Shown piece after piece: positions 44,653-53,540 of a DNA stretch of 64,000 nt. The DNA lies in the NCBI GenBank assembly GCA_003506435.1, contig DOAQ01000007.1:1-64000 (forward strand), read 5' to 3'. The DNA comes from Prolixibacteraceae bacterium (GTDB taxonomy: Bacteria; Bacteroidota; Bacteroidia; Bacteroidales; Prolixibacteraceae). A model generated the notes under the pieces. That model saw only the letters and a program-made list of their open reading frames with translations. It searched no databases and was not told the DNA's origin. Position 1 is the first letter of the stretch. Each line of letters begins with the position of its first letter. The position numbers and the translations under genes were made by a program.

Positions 44653-45116
44653 ACCACACTCTGCCTTCAAAATTTACCATCCGTGTATACGGCTTATTTA
44701 TAAATGAAAAAAACGAGGTACTGATAACCGACGAATTTCAACTCGGAATGAAAATGACAAAATTTCCGGGAGGCGGAATGAATTTCGGAGAAGGCCCCGT
44801 TGATTGTCTCCGGCGTGAAATGATGGAAGAATGTAACCAGCCGATTAGCGCTACCGAACATTTTTACACTACCGAGTTCTACCAAAAAGCTCTTTTTTAC
44901 AACGATCATCAACTCATCAGCATATACTACATGGCACAATTCGACGGCCCGATACAGTTCAAAATATCAGACCGACCTTTCGACTTCGAAGAATTGAAAA
45001 ACGGGAACCAATCATTCCGGTGGGCGGCAGTAAAAAACTTAAATCCTGAAGAATTCACTTTCCCGATTGACAAACATGTTGCAAATTTGTTGAAACAAAC
45101 CATAACTCAGGAATAA
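44649..45116 (+). CDS. Nudix hydrolase
   Basis: This 155-residue protein has the Nudix box GGMNFGEGPVDCLRREMMEE, with the acidic metal-binding residues intact. Nudix proteins hydrolyse nucleoside diphosphates linked to another group; the substrate here is not predictable. It overlaps miaA by four bases and is followed by the glycosyltransferase with one base between, so all are translated from one mRNA. Confidence 0.85.
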   Translation: MNHTLPSKFTIRVYGLFINEKNEVLITDEFQLGMKMTKFPGGGMNFGEGPVDCLRREMMEECNQPISATEHFYTTEFYQKALFYNDHQLISIYYMAQFDGPIQFKISDRPFDFEELKNGNQSFRWAAVKNLNPEEFTFPIDKHVANLLKQTITQE

Positions 45117-45117
45117 A

Positions 45118-46248
45118 TTGGCAAAGATCAAAATCATAGGACCTGCGTATCCTTACCGGGGCGGCATTGCATCCGGCAATGAACGACTGGCGGAAGAATT
45201 TATTCGCGAAGGTCATCAGGTTAATATTGAAACTTTCACGGTTCAGTATCCCGCTATTCTTTTCCCCGGAAAAACACAATATGTCGATGGGCCTGCCCCG
45301 AAAAATCTTTCAATCAACCGGACAATCCACTCAATGAATCCCCTGAACTGGTTGAAAATCGGACAACGTATCCGGCGCGAGAAACCCGATCTGGTAGTAG
45401 TCCGTTACTGGCTTCCGTTTTTGGCGCCCTGCCTGGGAACCATCCTCCGTCTCATCCGGAAAAACAGGCACAGCCGGGTAATTTGCCTGGCCGACAACGT
45501 GATCCCGCACGAAAAACGACCCGGCGACAAACTGCTGACCAGCTATTTCATGAACAGTATCGACGGGCTGGTTGCCATGTCACAAAAAGTACTGGATGAT
45601 GCGCTTTCATTCCGAAATAAATTACCTGTAAAACAGACAGTACACCCTCTGTTCGACAATTTTGGGGAACGGATTGACCGCGAAGAAGCGTTGCAGACAT
45701 TGCAACTTGATCCACAGTTCAGTTATCTTCTTTTTTTCGGTTTCATTCGCGACTACAAAGGGCTTGACATTCTTTTTCAAGCCTTTGCTGACGAGCGATT
45801 ACAGAAATTACCGATCAAACTGATTGTGGCCGGAGAATTTTATTCGAAACCCGACAAATATCTTCAACTCATCAAAGATCTTCATCTGGAAAACCGGATT
45901 ATTCTGAAAACCGATTTCATTCCCAACAACCAGGTGAACCGGTATTTTTGTGCAGCAAACATCATTGTTCAGCCTTACAAGTCAGCCACCCAAAGCGGCG
46001 TTACCCAGATTGGATTCCATTTTCACAAACCCATGCTCGTGACCAATGTCGGCGGGCTTTCAGAAATAATTTTACACAAGCAAATGGGCTATGTGGTTGA
46101 ACCCAATCCTTCGGAAATTGCCGATACCCTGCTTGATTTTTTTGAAAATCACAGGGAAGAACAATTCAGCAAAAAAGTGGAAGAAGAAAAAAAGAAATTT
46201 GCATGGTCGAATATGACAAAGGCAATTTTTAACGTTTACAACACATGA
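45118..46248 (+). CDS. Glycosyltransferase, GT4-like (GT-B fold)
   Basis: This 376-residue GT-B enzyme has the N-terminal IIGPAYPYRGGIASGNERLA segment, a middle LFFGFIRDYKGLDILFQAF region and the C-terminal nucleotide-sugar-binding part (PYKSATQSGVTQIGFHF, MLVTNVGGLSEII). It starts with TTG one base after the nudix stop and overlaps gmhA by four bases. The acceptor could be a surface glycan or lipid A core sugar, consistent with the next gene; this is inference. Confidence 0.83.
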   Translation: MAKIKIIGPAYPYRGGIASGNERLAEEFIREGHQVNIETFTVQYPAILFPGKTQYVDGPAPKNLSINRTIHSMNPLNWLKIGQRIRREKPDLVVVRYWLPFLAPCLGTILRLIRKNRHSRVICLADNVIPHEKRPGDKLLTSYFMNSIDGLVAMSQKVLDDALSFRNKLPVKQTVHPLFDNFGERIDREEALQTLQLDPQFSYLLFFGFIRDYKGLDILFQAFADERLQKLPIKLIVAGEFYSKPDKYLQLIKDLHLENRIILKTDFIPNNQVNRYFCAANIIVQPYKSATQSGVTQIGFHFHKPMLVTNVGGLSEIILHKQMGYVVEPNPSEIADTLLDFFENHREEQFSKKVEEEKKKFAWSNMTKAIFNVYNT

Positions 46249-46814
46249 TAAAAGACCGGATACAAGCTGCCATTGAGATAAAATCGAGAATTTTGTCTGA
46301 CGAACCGCTGATCGCCAACATTGATGCGGCGGCCCGGTTAATCATTGCCGCCTACCGAAAAGGCGGAAAAACAATTTTCTGCGGAAACGGAGGAAGCGCC
46401 GCCGACGCCCAGCACCTTGCCGCCGAACTATCGGGAAAATTCTACCTCGACAGGCCACCGATCCCAGCCGAAGCATGTCACGTAAATTCGTCTTTCATCA
46501 CAGCTTTTTCCAACGACTTCAATTTCGAAAATGCCTATGCCCGGTATATCGAGTCGGTAGGGAAACCGGAGGATGTGCTGGTTGCCATTTCCACTTCCGG
46601 AAATTCGCAAAATGTGGTCAATGCCTTGCTGAAAGCCCGTAAATCGGGAATGGCAACCATTGTTCTAACCGGCCAGTTGGGAGGAAAAATGAAAGGGCTT
46701 GCCGATTTGCTGATTAACATCCCTTCGGAAGACACACCACGCATACAGGAAGCTCATATCCTTATCGGGCACATCATCTGCGAAATTGTTGAAGCCGAAC
46801 TTTTCCAGAAATAA
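46245..46814 (+). CDS. gmhA: D-sedoheptulose-7-phosphate isomerase
   Basis: This 189-residue SIS-domain protein matches GmhA, which converts sedoheptulose-7-phosphate to D-glycero-D-manno-heptose-7-phosphate, the first step of ADP-heptose synthesis. Motifs include FCGNGGSAADAQHLAAELSG, VAISTSGNSQNV and the C-terminal DTPRIQEAHILIGHIICEI. Length is normal. It is the last gene of the miaA-nudix-GT-gmhA operon. Later heptose genes (hldE, gmhB) are not in the window. Confidence 0.9.
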   Translation: MIKDRIQAAIEIKSRILSDEPLIANIDAAARLIIAAYRKGGKTIFCGNGGSAADAQHLAAELSGKFYLDRPPIPAEACHVNSSFITAFSNDFNFENAYARYIESVGKPEDVLVAISTSGNSQNVVNALLKARKSGMATIVLTGQLGGKMKGLADLLINIPSEDTPRIQEAHILIGHIICEIVEAELFQK

Positions 46815-46945
46815 TCCGGGCTCAATATCCAAATAACCGGGCAATTCAGTTTTTCCGGTAATCAAAACCAGACTTGTATAAATCTTTCAGAAAAAATCTA
46901 TCTTTACTTTCTTTAAAACCCTACTATTAAAAGAAGGCTGAAAGG

Positions 46946-49171
46946 ATGGTTAATTTGCAAACAAAAGCAGAACAGCGGCTCATATCCGATTATTACGAAG
47001 AACTTGTAAAAGCTTGTGAACACAAGGTTTCTGAGGAAGGTATGCAACGCATCCACAAAGCTTTTGAATTTGCGAACAATGCCCATGCCGGGGTAAAACG
47101 CAAATCGGGTGAGCCCTATATTATCCATCCTCTGGCTGTGGCTAAAATTGTTGTAGAAGAAATAGGTCTTAGCGCAACCGGCATTATTTCAGCCCTTTTA
47201 CACGATGTAGTGGAAGATACAGACTATACGCTGGAAGATATCCGAAGCATGTTCGGGGAACGAATTGCACTTATTGTTGATGGGTTGACAAAACTTAACG
47301 AAGAATTTACATCGCAAACCGATTCGAAGCAGGCAAGTAATTTCCGAAAAATGCTTATGACCCTGTCGGACGATGTACGGGTGATACTGATCAAGCTTGC
47401 CGACCGGCTTCACAACATGCGAACACTCGATTCGATGCCGCCGCACAAACAACTGAAGATCGCCGCTGAAACCCTTTATATTTTCGCTCCTCTCGCCCAC
47501 CGCCTTGGCCTTTATGCCATCAAAACCGAACTCGAAGATTTAAGCCTCAAATACAAAGACCCGGAAATTTATAATCAGATTCATTTCAGGTTGCACAACC
47601 AAAGTGAAAAACGCACCTACCTGGTAACTGAATTCATCAAACCAATTTTAGAAAACCTAAAAGCAGAAGGCATTGATTTTACCATTACAGAGCGCCTGAA
47701 ATCCATTTATTCGATCTATAATAAAATGCAGACAAAGGGTGTTTCATTTGATGAAGTTTACGATTTGATGGCCATCCGGGTAGTTTTCAATCCGAAGAAA
47801 GGTATTTCGGAGAAACGGCAATGCTTCGATATTTTATCGTTGATTACCGATATCTACAAACCAAAACCCGACCGGATCAGGGATTGGATTACCACGCCCA
47901 AAGTAAACGGGTACGAAGCACTACATGTCACGGTAATGGGGCCACAGGGAAAATGGGTTGAAGTGCAAATCCGTACCTACCGGATGGACGAAATTGCAGA
48001 ACGGGGTTTTGCCGCCCATTACAAATACAAGGAAAACAACAGTTCGCTGGAAAACGAGCTGGACAAATGGCTGGATAAAATCAGGGAATTATTACGAAAC
48101 CCGGAGTCTGACGCATTGGAATTTCTCGATGAGTTTAAAATGAACCTGTTCTCGTCGGAAATTGTGGTTTTCACTCCGAAAGGAAAAATGATTTCCATGC
48201 CAAAGAACTCAACAGTGGTCGATTTTGCTTACGAAATACACACAGAACTGGGCGACCATTGCATCGGGGCAAAAATCAACCACAAGCTGGTTCCGATATC
48301 ACACACTCTTCAAAGTGGCGATCAGGTTGAGATACTGACTTCCAAAACACAAAATCCGCAACTCGACTGGCTAAAATTTCTGGTTACGGCCAAAGCAAAA
48401 ACAAAAGTCAAACAATCGTTCAAACTCGACAAACGCAAACATATCGATCAGGGCCGACAACTCATCGAAGACAAACTCAAAGAATATAACATCCTCCCCT
48501 CTTCAAACACCCTGAAAAAAATTACCGCTTATTATAATCTTTCCAACAAGGAACAACTTTACGCACAAGTGGGCATGGGATTTTTGAATATCAACCAGAT
48601 AGAGGATGTATTGAAAACCCGGAGAAAAAATAAACTGGTAAAATACTGGAGACTTTCGTTTGGCAATAAAAACGAGGAAGAAGAGCTGGAAAAACTGTTT
48701 TCAAAAATCGACAAAAAACAACCCTACCTTTTGCAGGAAGACCCTGAATACAGCAATTATTCGCTGGCACGATGCTGTAATCCCATTCCTGGTGACGATG
48801 TGGCAGGTTGTCTTTCCGGCCCCGATCATGTTATTATTCACAAGCGAACCTGCCCGGAAGCTATCAAACTGATGTCGCAGCAAGGCGACCAGATTATTAC
48901 CGCCGAATGGACCCGCTTCAAAAAACTTTCCTACCTGTCCCGGATTAAATTAAGTGGTTTCGACCGCGTCGGAGTGGTCAACGAAGTAACCACCATCATC
49001 TCAAAACAACACAACATCAACATGCGCACCGTCCGTTTCGATGCTCACGACGGTATTTTCGAAGGCGACATGTATTTGTATATCCACAACCTCCAGGACT
49101 TAAGCGAGCTGATATCCCGCCTTTTGAAAATCAAAGGAATAGACAAAGTTGAACGAATAGAACAAGTCTGA
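46946..49171 (+). CDS. relA: Bifunctional (p)ppGpp synthetase/hydrolase
   Basis: This 741-residue Rel/SpoT protein has all four domains: an HD hydrolase domain (ISALLHDVVEDTDYTLEDI, residues about 70-100), the synthetase domain (INPKKG...; key motif TTPKVNGYEALHVTVMGPQG), a TGS domain (VVFTPKGKMISMPKNSTVVD) and a C-terminal ACT domain (KLSGFDRVGVVNEVTTIISK). The HD motif is intact, so it should both make and degrade (p)ppGpp, the stringent-response alarmone. It is transcribed alone; a near-consensus -7 box (TATCTTTA) lies about 45 bases upstream. Confidence 0.93.
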   Translation: MVNLQTKAEQRLISDYYEELVKACEHKVSEEGMQRIHKAFEFANNAHAGVKRKSGEPYIIHPLAVAKIVVEEIGLSATGIISALLHDVVEDTDYTLEDIRSMFGERIALIVDGLTKLNEEFTSQTDSKQASNFRKMLMTLSDDVRVILIKLADRLHNMRTLDSMPPHKQLKIAAETLYIFAPLAHRLGLYAIKTELEDLSLKYKDPEIYNQIHFRLHNQSEKRTYLVTEFIKPILENLKAEGIDFTITERLKSIYSIYNKMQTKGVSFDEVYDLMAIRVVFNPKKGISEKRQCFDILSLITDIYKPKPDRIRDWITTPKVNGYEALHVTVMGPQGKWVEVQIRTYRMDEIAERGFAAHYKYKENNSSLENELDKWLDKIRELLRNPESDALEFLDEFKMNLFSSEIVVFTPKGKMISMPKNSTVVDFAYEIHTELGDHCIGAKINHKLVPISHTLQSGDQVEILTSKTQNPQLDWLKFLVTAKAKTKVKQSFKLDKRKHIDQGRQLIEDKLKEYNILPSSNTLKKITAYYNLSNKEQLYAQVGMGFLNINQIEDVLKTRRKNKLVKYWRLSFGNKNEEEELEKLFSKIDKKQPYLLQEDPEYSNYSLARCCNPIPGDDVAGCLSGPDHVIIHKRTCPEAIKLMSQQGDQIITAEWTRFKKLSYLSRIKLSGFDRVGVVNEVTTIISKQHNINMRTVRFDAHDGIFEGDMYLYIHNLQDLSELISRLLKIKGIDKVERIEQV

Positions 49172-49214
49172 TAAGAATTCCTTTTAAGAATCAGTCTAAG
49201 TTTAAAAAAAATAC

Positions 49215-49222
49215 TACTTTTG
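49215..49222 (+). promoter_or_regulatory. Possible -7 box for fur
   Basis: TACTTTTG is a full match to TAnnTTTG, 26 bases before the fur start codon. No convincing -33 TTTG at 19-21 bases was found. Confidence 0.4.
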
Positions 49223-49247
49223 GTCTTTATTTAAAATTGGTTTAAGT

Positions 49248-49688
49248 ATGAATAACCATCAGACGAGGGAGACTGTGAAAGCAATGTTCACAGAATATCT
49301 TGAGAGAAATGGACACAGAAAAACTCCGGAAAGATTTGCAATTTTAGATGAAATTTACTGTCGTGAAGGGCATTTTGATATCGAATCCCTTTATATTTCA
49401 ATGAAAAACAAAAATTACAGAGTGAGCCGTGCAACCTTGTACAACACGGTTGACTTGCTTCTTGATTGCAAAATCGTGGTAAAGCATCAGTTTGGGAAAA
49501 ATATTGCCCAGTTTGAGCGTGCCATTGCCACCTTGCAACACGACCACTTTATCGACCTCCGCTCGGGACAGGTATTCGAATTTTATGATCCCCGCATCCG
49601 CGAAATTATTGAAGAAGTTTGTAATAAATACAATTTCAAACTATCGCACCATACCCTTTATATTTACGGCGAGAACCTCGAACGTTAA
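49248..49688 (+). CDS. fur: Fur-family transcriptional repressor
   Basis: This 146-residue protein belongs to the ferric uptake regulator family. It has the winged-helix DNA-binding part (TPERFAILDEIYCREGHFDI; YRVSRATLYNTVDLLLD) and the metal-binding region LQHDHFIDLRSGQVFEF. Metal-site histidines are kept, but the usual structural zinc CxxC in that region is replaced by DLRS, so it may lack the Fur structural zinc. It is expected to repress iron-uptake genes or sense another metal. A strong terminator follows. Confidence 0.85.
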   Translation: MNNHQTRETVKAMFTEYLERNGHRKTPERFAILDEIYCREGHFDIESLYISMKNKNYRVSRATLYNTVDLLLDCKIVVKHQFGKNIAQFERAIATLQHDHFIDLRSGQVFEFYDPRIREIIEEVCNKYNFKLSHHTLYIYGENLER

Positions 49689-49715
49689 GCAACTTTTAAC
49701 TCATTATAAATTAGT

Positions 49716-49745
49716 ATCCTCTTTTTTACAAAGAGGATTTTTTTT
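49716..49745 (+). terminator. Intrinsic terminator after fur
   Basis: ATCCTCTTT and AAAGAGGAT form a 9-bp stem around TTTAC, with eight T residues downstream. Confidence 0.9.
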
Positions 49746-49875
49746 GTCGTTTTGTACAAATAATTTGTACTTTTAGATGCTAAATAAAAAGAATTTGGCT
49801 CCGCGGAAATTTACCACAAATCGGGTGTAGTTTCTGCGGTTTACTGTGTTTAAAAATCTGTAATTCAAAGTATAA

Positions 49876-51153
49876 ATGAAAGTAGATGTTCTATTAGGTC
49901 TTCAATGGGGAGATGAAGGAAAGGGGAAAGTAGTAGATGTTTTAACCCCGAAATACGATATGATTGCCCGTTTTCAGGGTGGCCCAAATGCCGGTCACAC
50001 GCTGGAAGTAAACAATATCAAACAGGTGTTACATACCATTCCTTCAGGAATATTTCATGAAAACAAAGTGAACCTGATCGGCAACGGGGTGGTACTCGAT
50101 CCGGTTACTTTCAAAAAAGAAATAGAGTCAATCAGCAAGTTGGGCATCGACCTCACAAAAAATCTTTTCATTTCGAAGAAAGCCCATTTGATACTTCCAA
50201 CCCATAAAATACTGGATGCTGCTTCGGAATCGGCAAAAGGCGACACCAAAATTGGCTCCACACTGAAAGGCATTGGCCCGACCTACCGCGATAAAATTGG
50301 CCGGGACGGGATGCGCGTCGGCGATCTGCTTGAAAACTTTCAGGAAAAATATTCAACCCGTGTAAAAGCCCATATCGATCAACTCGAAAACTATTATCAT
50401 TTCGATTATAAAGAAATGCTTGAATCAAGCGAAGCCGACTGGATGGAAGGTGTTGAAACGCTTAAAAAATACAATATTGTTGACAGCGAACATTTAATCA
50501 ACGACTTTTTGACAAATGAAAAATCGGTGCTTGCTGAAGGGGCACAGGGAACTTTGCTCGACATCGATTTTGGCTCGTACCCATTTGTTACCTCATCGAA
50601 CACCATTTGCGCGGGAGCCTGCACCGGATTGGGCCTCGCCCCGCAGAAAATCGGCAATGTTTTCGGCATCTTCAAAGCGTATTGCACCCGCGTAGGCATG
50701 GGCCCGTTCCCGACTGAACTGCTTGATGAAACCGGACAAAAACTCCGCGAAGCCGGGCGTGAATACGGTTCAACTACCGGCAGACCGCGCCGTTGTGGCT
50801 GGCTCGATCTGGTTGCACTAAAATATTCGATCATGCTGAACGGCGTTACCGAGATGATCATGATGAAAGCCGATGTAATGGACACGTTTGAAACCATCAA
50901 GGTTTGCGTAGGCTATGAAATCGACGGTGATGTGATTGAGCAATTCCCGTACGAACTGAAAGACAATGTAAAACCTGTTTACGTGGAACTTCCCGGCTGG
51001 GAAACCGACCTGACAAAGTTGACTCATCAGGACGAATTTCCGGAGGAATTTAACAACTATATGAGTTTCATTGAAGACGAAGTAGGCGTTCCGATCACCA
51101 TCGCTTCGGTGGGGCCAAACAGGGCACAGACAATTATACTCGAACAAGAATAA
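49876..51153 (+). CDS. purA: Adenylosuccinate synthetase
   Basis: This 425-residue enzyme joins IMP and aspartate with GTP, the first step from IMP to AMP. It has the P-loop QWGDEGKGKVVDVL at the N-terminus, the catalytic QGGPNAGHTL, GIGPTYRDKIGRDG, and the C-terminal STTGRPRRCGWLDLVALKYS. Length is typical. Its 3' end converges on the cyclase gene with a shared terminator between them. Confidence 0.96.
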   Translation: MKVDVLLGLQWGDEGKGKVVDVLTPKYDMIARFQGGPNAGHTLEVNNIKQVLHTIPSGIFHENKVNLIGNGVVLDPVTFKKEIESISKLGIDLTKNLFISKKAHLILPTHKILDAASESAKGDTKIGSTLKGIGPTYRDKIGRDGMRVGDLLENFQEKYSTRVKAHIDQLENYYHFDYKEMLESSEADWMEGVETLKKYNIVDSEHLINDFLTNEKSVLAEGAQGTLLDIDFGSYPFVTSSNTICAGACTGLGLAPQKIGNVFGIFKAYCTRVGMGPFPTELLDETGQKLREAGREYGSTTGRPRRCGWLDLVALKYSIMLNGVTEMIMMKADVMDTFETIKVCVGYEIDGDVIEQFPYELKDNVKPVYVELPGWETDLTKLTHQDEFPEEFNNYMSFIEDEVGVPITIASVGPNRAQTIILEQE

Positions 51154-51154
51154 A

Positions 51155-51185
51155 TAAAAAAGGGGCTGCAAAAGTCCCTTTTTTA
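51155..51185. terminator. Bidirectional terminator between purA and the cyclase gene
   Basis: AAAAAGGGGC pairs with GTCCCTTTTT around a 7-base loop, giving T runs on both strands. It sits between two convergent stops. Confidence 0.85.
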
Positions 51186-51201
51186 TTTTCTAAAAATATT
51201 G

Positions 51202-53019
51202 TTATTCCGGGGATACGCTAAGTTCCAGCGCCCGGCTGACCGCCTCCATATACGCCGTGAGCGGGTACATTTTTTCGTAGTACCACAACGATGCAAAATA
51301 CAATCCAATCGGGCTGGCTTTCAATCCATCGGTTTTATAATATCGGTCGAGCCAGTCGAAACCGTCTGCAATTCTTTGTTTTTCAGAAGTAGAAATAATT
51401 GCCGCCAGCGCCAGTGAAGTCTCTTCCATCGTTCCGGGAATACCCCGGTCGCCACCCCAGCTACCATCGTCATTCTGAGCCGAAAGCAAATAACTTTTCC
51501 CCTTTTCAATGATCGCTGAAATACTGTTTTTCAATTCTCCCGGAATCCGGCCAGAATCAATTACATCGTTCAGATACGTAATTACACGGGCTGTCCCGTA
51601 AACCGGATTGGTATGGCCGGCCACCTGCTGGTTTCCAAACCAAAGTGGCAACAACGCGCCGTTTTCTTTTTGGTGAGCGTTCAAATACCTCACCACGTTT
51701 CTGACAAGTTTTCGGTAAACGGTGATTTTCTTCCCCGGAATTTGTCCATCCAGATAGCCTATTGCCTTGCTTACCGCCAGCACCGCATGCCCGGTCAAAT
51801 CGCTGCAACTCCGGTCGAAAGGCAATTTACCCCAGCCTTTTGTGAAAGTTGGCAAACCACCATCCCTGTTTTGCAACCGGCACAGCCAATCGCAAGCATT
51901 TTCAATTTCAGTTGAATATTCCGTTTTATTCGATTCCGAAAGTTTTATCAGCGCCAGAATAACTCCCGGCGTATCATCACCGTCGGGCACCGAACCTGAA
52001 AAGTTGGTCCAACCCCAGCCGCCCGGCAAGGTTCCGTTAAACGAATGAATCTCTTTATTCTGAACAGAAACAAAATGGTTTGCCAACGTTTTTTGCTGAA
52101 TCTGATCTAAAACGGAAGGCAGATTATTTCCCAAAGCCTTCACAGCCAGACTGCTCACCCAGATAGACAAATCCACATCAATGGGCCAGCCACCATCGGT
52201 TCGCTGCGTACGTTGCAAAAAGCTGATCCCCTTTTTTACGACTTCGGAATTCCGGAACCCGGATTCAATCAAACACAACGAAACAAAAGCAGTGAGCGGA
52301 ATGGCTTCCAGAAAACCACCGCTTTCGGGCATCATTTTTTCAAGCAAGATCATGGCTTTCCGGATGCTTGCCTGCCGTATCCGTTTCATCAGAAAATTCT
52401 TTTTCTTCTTGTGTTTGAAGATGGCAATGCCAACGGCAACCAGCGCAGGAATGGCATAACTAACCACATTCAGGTTCAGCATCCGGTAAAAAGAGCGGGG
52501 GAAAAGTGACAATTCGAACGGAAGTTGCGGGATATTTTCAACGTTTTTGCCGGGCAAAACACCACAAAACGCGCACATGGTAAGAATCGGCACCGAAAAA
52601 GTAAAATCTTTCCCGTAGTGGTTTAAAATAGCCTTTTCAGCGTTTCCGGAGCGGATATCAATTCCGCAGGATTCGAGATACCCGGAAATATTTTTCAACA
52701 AAATTGCACTTTCAGGGAACATGTCGCGGCACAATGTTACCGCCGCATAACAAAGCAAACTGGTACTGATATTGGACGGACTGTTGGCAGTATCGCCAAA
52801 CCCGCCATCAGTATTTGCATTCCGGGCGAGCCATTGCATCCCGTCCACGATCTGTTGCCGGTTGGCTTCCCAATCATAAAAATGCAGGGCAGCACAGGCA
52901 ACTGCCACTCCCAGCGCACTCGACGAAAGTTCACCTTCCCAATAACCTTTTTCGTTTTGCCATTCGAGCAAAACCGAACGAAGTTCATCAAAACGCTGCT
53001 GCAAGTGCAAATGATCCAT
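51202..53019 (-). CDS. Squalene-hopene-cyclase-like terpene cyclase
   Basis: This 605-residue protein is built of prenyltransferase/squalene-oxidase (QW) repeats over its whole length, the alpha/alpha-barrel fold of class II triterpene cyclases. The start (LLEWQNEKGYWEGELSSSAL) is cyclase-like. The class II acid motif DXDD is intact as DGDD at residues 346-349 (VPDGDDTPG), and QW repeats such as TQRTDGGWPI and QNDDGSWGGD are clear. It is close to squalene-hopene cyclase in size, but a sterol or hopene product cannot be assumed, and no squalene synthase gene is nearby. It is the last gene of a six-gene minus-strand cluster. Confidence 0.8.
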   Translation of the reverse strand: MDHLHLQQRFDELRSVLLEWQNEKGYWEGELSSSALGVAVACAALHFYDWEANRQQIVDGMQWLARNANTDGGFGDTANSPSNISTSLLCYAAVTLCRDMFPESAILLKNISGYLESCGIDIRSGNAEKAILNHYGKDFTFSVPILTMCAFCGVLPGKNVENIPQLPFELSLFPRSFYRMLNLNVVSYAIPALVAVGIAIFKHKKKKNFLMKRIRQASIRKAMILLEKMMPESGGFLEAIPLTAFVSLCLIESGFRNSEVVKKGISFLQRTQRTDGGWPIDVDLSIWVSSLAVKALGNNLPSVLDQIQQKTLANHFVSVQNKEIHSFNGTLPGGWGWTNFSGSVPDGDDTPGVILALIKLSESNKTEYSTEIENACDWLCRLQNRDGGLPTFTKGWGKLPFDRSCSDLTGHAVLAVSKAIGYLDGQIPGKKITVYRKLVRNVVRYLNAHQKENGALLPLWFGNQQVAGHTNPVYGTARVITYLNDVIDSGRIPGELKNSISAIIEKGKSYLLSAQNDDGSWGGDRGIPGTMEETSLALAAIISTSEKQRIADGFDWLDRYYKTDGLKASPIGLYFASLWYYEKMYPLTAYMEAVSRALELSVSPE

Positions 53020-53045
53020 TATTCTGAAATTTTACAAGTGCCGAA

Positions 53046-53476
53046 TTAACTGTTTTTCGCAATAAACCACTCAAAATCCGATTGCATGACATTCACCTGT
53101 CCCGAATCGAAAAGCGAAACCCGGACTGTCAGCAAAGCCCTTTTTCTTTTATCCAGTTCATCAATCACTTTCATCCTGTCTGTATCGAGCAAACCTGCTT
53201 TTGAATAAACCGTCCCCTCAACAGGCTTTTTATATTTCGTTTCAACTTTCCGTACCACCGGAATAATATCCGGCAGTTGCTGAAACTCATTCAGTAAAAA
53301 AAATCCGCTGGTCGCCTCAGCCAATGCAAACTGGGCGCTTGCATGAACTGTATTCAGATGATTGAGGTACTTTTCCCCGGCGTTCAGCATTAACAAAATC
53401 CGGTTTTGTCCGACGGAGCCAGTCCAATGAAATTATTGAATGGAAGTTCGAAAACATTTATAACCGGTGATTCCAT
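53046..53476 (-). pseudogene. Hotdog-fold thioesterase-like gene with a one-base frameshift
   Basis: Two frames here encode parts of one DUF4442/YiiD-type hotdog protein of about 143 residues. Frame 1 (from 53476) gives MESPVINVFELPFNNFIGLA then stops at 53390-53392. Frame 2 continues with LNAGEKYLNHLNTVHASAQF and runs to 53046. The joint lies at a run of four T (53395-53398); one more T gives a continuous frame (DKTGFLLMLNAGEKYLNH). The stop and an ATG overlap (TAATG), so the second part might be re-initiated. Whether it is mutation, sequencing error or programmed shift is open. Hotdog proteins often cleave acyl-CoA thioesters. Confidence 0.75.
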
Positions 53477-53540
53477 AATTTTCGGTTTAAAAATTCGTAC
53501 AGGAACAAAACAAAACGGCAAAGTAGCAATTTTTGCTGAT

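Noticed and set aside
51199..53049. Plus-strand frames opposite the cyclase gene
   Set aside because: Shadows; the cyclase frame has a continuous family signal.
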